Positions 6,200 through 7,242 of a DNA stretch of 7,242 nt are shown one piece after another. The DNA comes from JAVEYA01 sp034003745. Its GTDB lineage: Bacteria; Bacillota; Peptococcia; DRI-13; PHAD01. Location of the stretch: positions 1 through 7,242 of the forward strand of contig JAVEYA010000111.1 in the NCBI GenBank assembly GCA_034003745.1. The letters run 5' to 3'. The notes beneath the pieces are model-generated. The model was given only the letters and a program-made list of their open reading frames with translations. It did not search any database and was not told the origin of the DNA. Position 1 is the stretch's first letter. Every line of letters starts with the position of its first letter. The position numbers and the translations under genes were made by a program.

Positions 6200-6772
6200 C
6201 TACTCTTCCGGGGCGGGATTATTGCCTAAGAGGAGCCGGGTCATTAGAGCCGCCCGCTGCGGGTCCATCAGGGAGAGAATATTCGCTACCTGTCCGGTAT
6301 CCAGCAAGGGTAAAATCATCATAATCGTTTCATCATCGAGATTAGCCATAATCTTGACCACAGCCTGCGGCTTCATTTCCTGATAATAGACGGCCAATTC
6401 CTTTGTTTCCAGCAAGAGCTGCTCCCGGTTCTCTTTATATTTTCGCAGTTCCACCAGTTCTCTTTGCAGCTCCTCAATCATTTTCAGCGAAACCGTTTTT
6501 TCCTCTTCCAGTGCGGTAATTCTCTTCTGAGCATCGGTAAGCTGCAAATTCAATTGCCTGTTTTCCTTTTCCAGCGGTGAGATTCCAGGCACGGCGGGGG
6601 GTTCCGCTTCTTCCTCCCCCAGCATTTCTCCGATAATCGGCACATGGGCAAAAGCCTGGGAGAATTGCGCTTTAATATCGATAACGCCCATTTTGTCTGC
6701 GGCGGTAATTCCGGCAATCAGAACAACGATCAGGCTGATGATGACCACTATGATTATAAAATTACTCTTCAT
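6200..6772 (-). CDS. motE: MotE/YlxF-like membrane protein with MgtE-N-like C-terminal domain
   Basis: This 190-residue protein occupies the ylxF slot between fliJ and fliK. An N-terminal membrane anchor (about 4-24, FIIIVVIISLIVVLIAGI) leads to a linker with an acidic, Pro-rich patch (about 52-65), then a coiled coil (about 66-125). The C-terminal domain (about 128-181) reads YYQEMKPQAVVKIMANLDDE, followed by ILPLLDTGQVANILSLMDP, a pattern shared by MotE proteins and the N-terminal domain of MgtE and resembling FliG-like helical repeats. In Sinorhizobium MotE is a chaperone for the motility protein MotC; the Firmicutes role is unclear. The domain probably follows the anchor on the trans side of the membrane, though orientation is not certain. 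The ATG overlaps the fliJ stop as ATGA, with GGAGG upstream, so the two are translationally coupled. Confidence 0.88.
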   Translation of the reverse strand: MKSNFIIIVVIISLIVVLIAGITAADKMGVIDIKAQFSQAFAHVPIIGEMLGEEEAEPPAVPGISPLEKENRQLNLQLTDAQKRITALEEEKTVSLKMIEELQRELVELRKYKENREQLLLETKELAVYYQEMKPQAVVKIMANLDDETIMMILPLLDTGQVANILSLMDPQRAALMTRLLLGNNPAPEE

Positions 6773-7197
6773 TTTCTCCGTCCTCCGGCCAATTCATCCT
6801 GCAGCGCCTGTTCTTTCTTTTCCTGTTCGTACACATACTCGGCAAACTTTTTTTCCTGCAGCTTCTGCAATACTTTTTTTTCTTTCATGGCTTCCAGCAA
6901 TTTTTGCTTGGCTTCCTGGAGCTGGTTTTGTCTTAAAGCTACCAGCTTACTTTGTCCATCGAGCAGCTTCTGCAAATATATCCGGTAATTTTGCCGGATG
7001 ACCACATCTTCTATCTGAATGGTCCCCTCCTGGCGTTCGGCAATTTCTTTTTCCAGATCAGACAACTGTTCTTTCAGTTCATTTTCCCGCCTGAGGGCCG
7101 CGTTCAATAACTGCAGACACCGGGCCACCTCTTCGCGGCGCTGTTTTTCATGATATTCACGCAGGCGCATAATAGCGGCCAGTCTGAACTGGAACAT
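6769..7197 (-). CDS. fliJ: FliJ, flagellar export chaperone/ATPase stalk
   Basis: This 142-residue protein is highly charged and almost entirely helical. It opens with MFQFRLAAIMRLREYHEKQR, the FliJ N-terminal signature, and ends with a helix containing EKKVLQKLQEKKFAEY and EQEKKEQALQDE, the matching C-terminal signature. FliJ forms an antiparallel coiled coil that inserts into the FliI ATPase ring, like the gamma subunit of F1, and links it to FlhA; it also escorts export chaperones. The ATG at 7197 is preceded by a GAGGT sequence with a short spacer. Its stop overlaps the start of the MotE-like gene by 4 bases. Length agrees with the family (about 145-150 residues). Confidence 0.95.
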   Translation of the reverse strand: MFQFRLAAIMRLREYHEKQRREEVARCLQLLNAALRRENELKEQLSDLEKEIAERQEGTIQIEDVVIRQNYRIYLQKLLDGQSKLVALRQNQLQEAKQKLLEAMKEKKVLQKLQEKKFAEYVYEQEKKEQALQDELAGGRRK

Positions 7198-7242
7198 GGT
7201 TACCTCATTTCATCCCTACTAATATTCTCGTAAAAGATCGGA
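7198..7242 (-). other. Leader of fliJ, probably with the last codons of the upstream gene (fliI expected)
   Basis: These 45 bases end in a GAGGT ribosome binding site for fliJ. Three frames each close before the fliJ start: one reads SDLLREY then TAG-TAG (7216-7221), one closes at TAA just before the start, and one at TGA. The first looks most like the tail of a FliI ATPase, and fliI normally precedes fliJ, but too little sequence is present to decide. No promoter is evident. Confidence 0.35.

Noticed and set aside
5515..6324. Plus-strand open frame of 269 codons opposite fliK and the end of the MotE-like gene
   Set aside because: The translation is rich in Pro, Arg, Ala and Ser, as expected opposite an Ala/Gln/Glu-rich sequence. 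It crosses two real genes and their spacer and matches no family I recognise.

Overview
This window is an interior slice of a large flagellar and motility operon. All genes lie on the minus strand, so transcription runs from high to low coordinates. Read that way the order is fliJ, motE-like (ylxF), fliK, flgD, a small 'flagellar operon protein', flgE, flbD/swrD, motA, motB and fliL; fliL runs off the left edge. This order, the strong AGGAGG-type ribosome binding sites, the GTG and TTG starts, the short FlgD and the FlbD/SwrD gene point to a Gram-positive (Firmicutes) bacterium. Carrying motAB inside the fla operon next to flbD fits a clostridial lineage, perhaps Peptococcaceae/Desulfotomaculum-like, better than Bacillus. 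The genus assignment is inference. Base composition looks moderate, slightly above 50% GC by eye.

Layout: 7242-7198 is a leader that probably holds the last codons of the preceding gene (fliI expected). 7197-6200 holds fliJ and the MotE-like gene, overlapping by 4 bases. 6118-4260 holds fliK (hook length control) and flgD (hook cap). 4256-3861 is a small conserved hook-cluster protein, and 3761-2271 is flgE (hook). 2181-371 holds flbD/swrD, motA and motB, the torque module, followed by fliL from 352 to the edge. Every gap is under 100 bases. I see no RNA gene, mobile element, CRISPR array or convincing plus-strand gene.

The genes form a coherent programme. FliJ serves the type III export apparatus. 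FliK, FlgD and FlgE build the hook to a set length. MotA and MotB form the stator, with FliL and FlbD/SwrD supporting torque. Both stator proteins look like sodium-type (PomA/PomB or MotP/MotS) stators. The flgE cistron is bracketed by predicted RNA hairpins, two upstream and one long one downstream. This may be how the operon makes more hook protein than stator protein.

I found no clearly new system. The points most worth a second look are the hairpins around flgE, a variable-looking insert in the hook protein, the sodium-type stator signature, and a possible distant link between the small hook-cluster protein and toxin-like DUF4258 folds.
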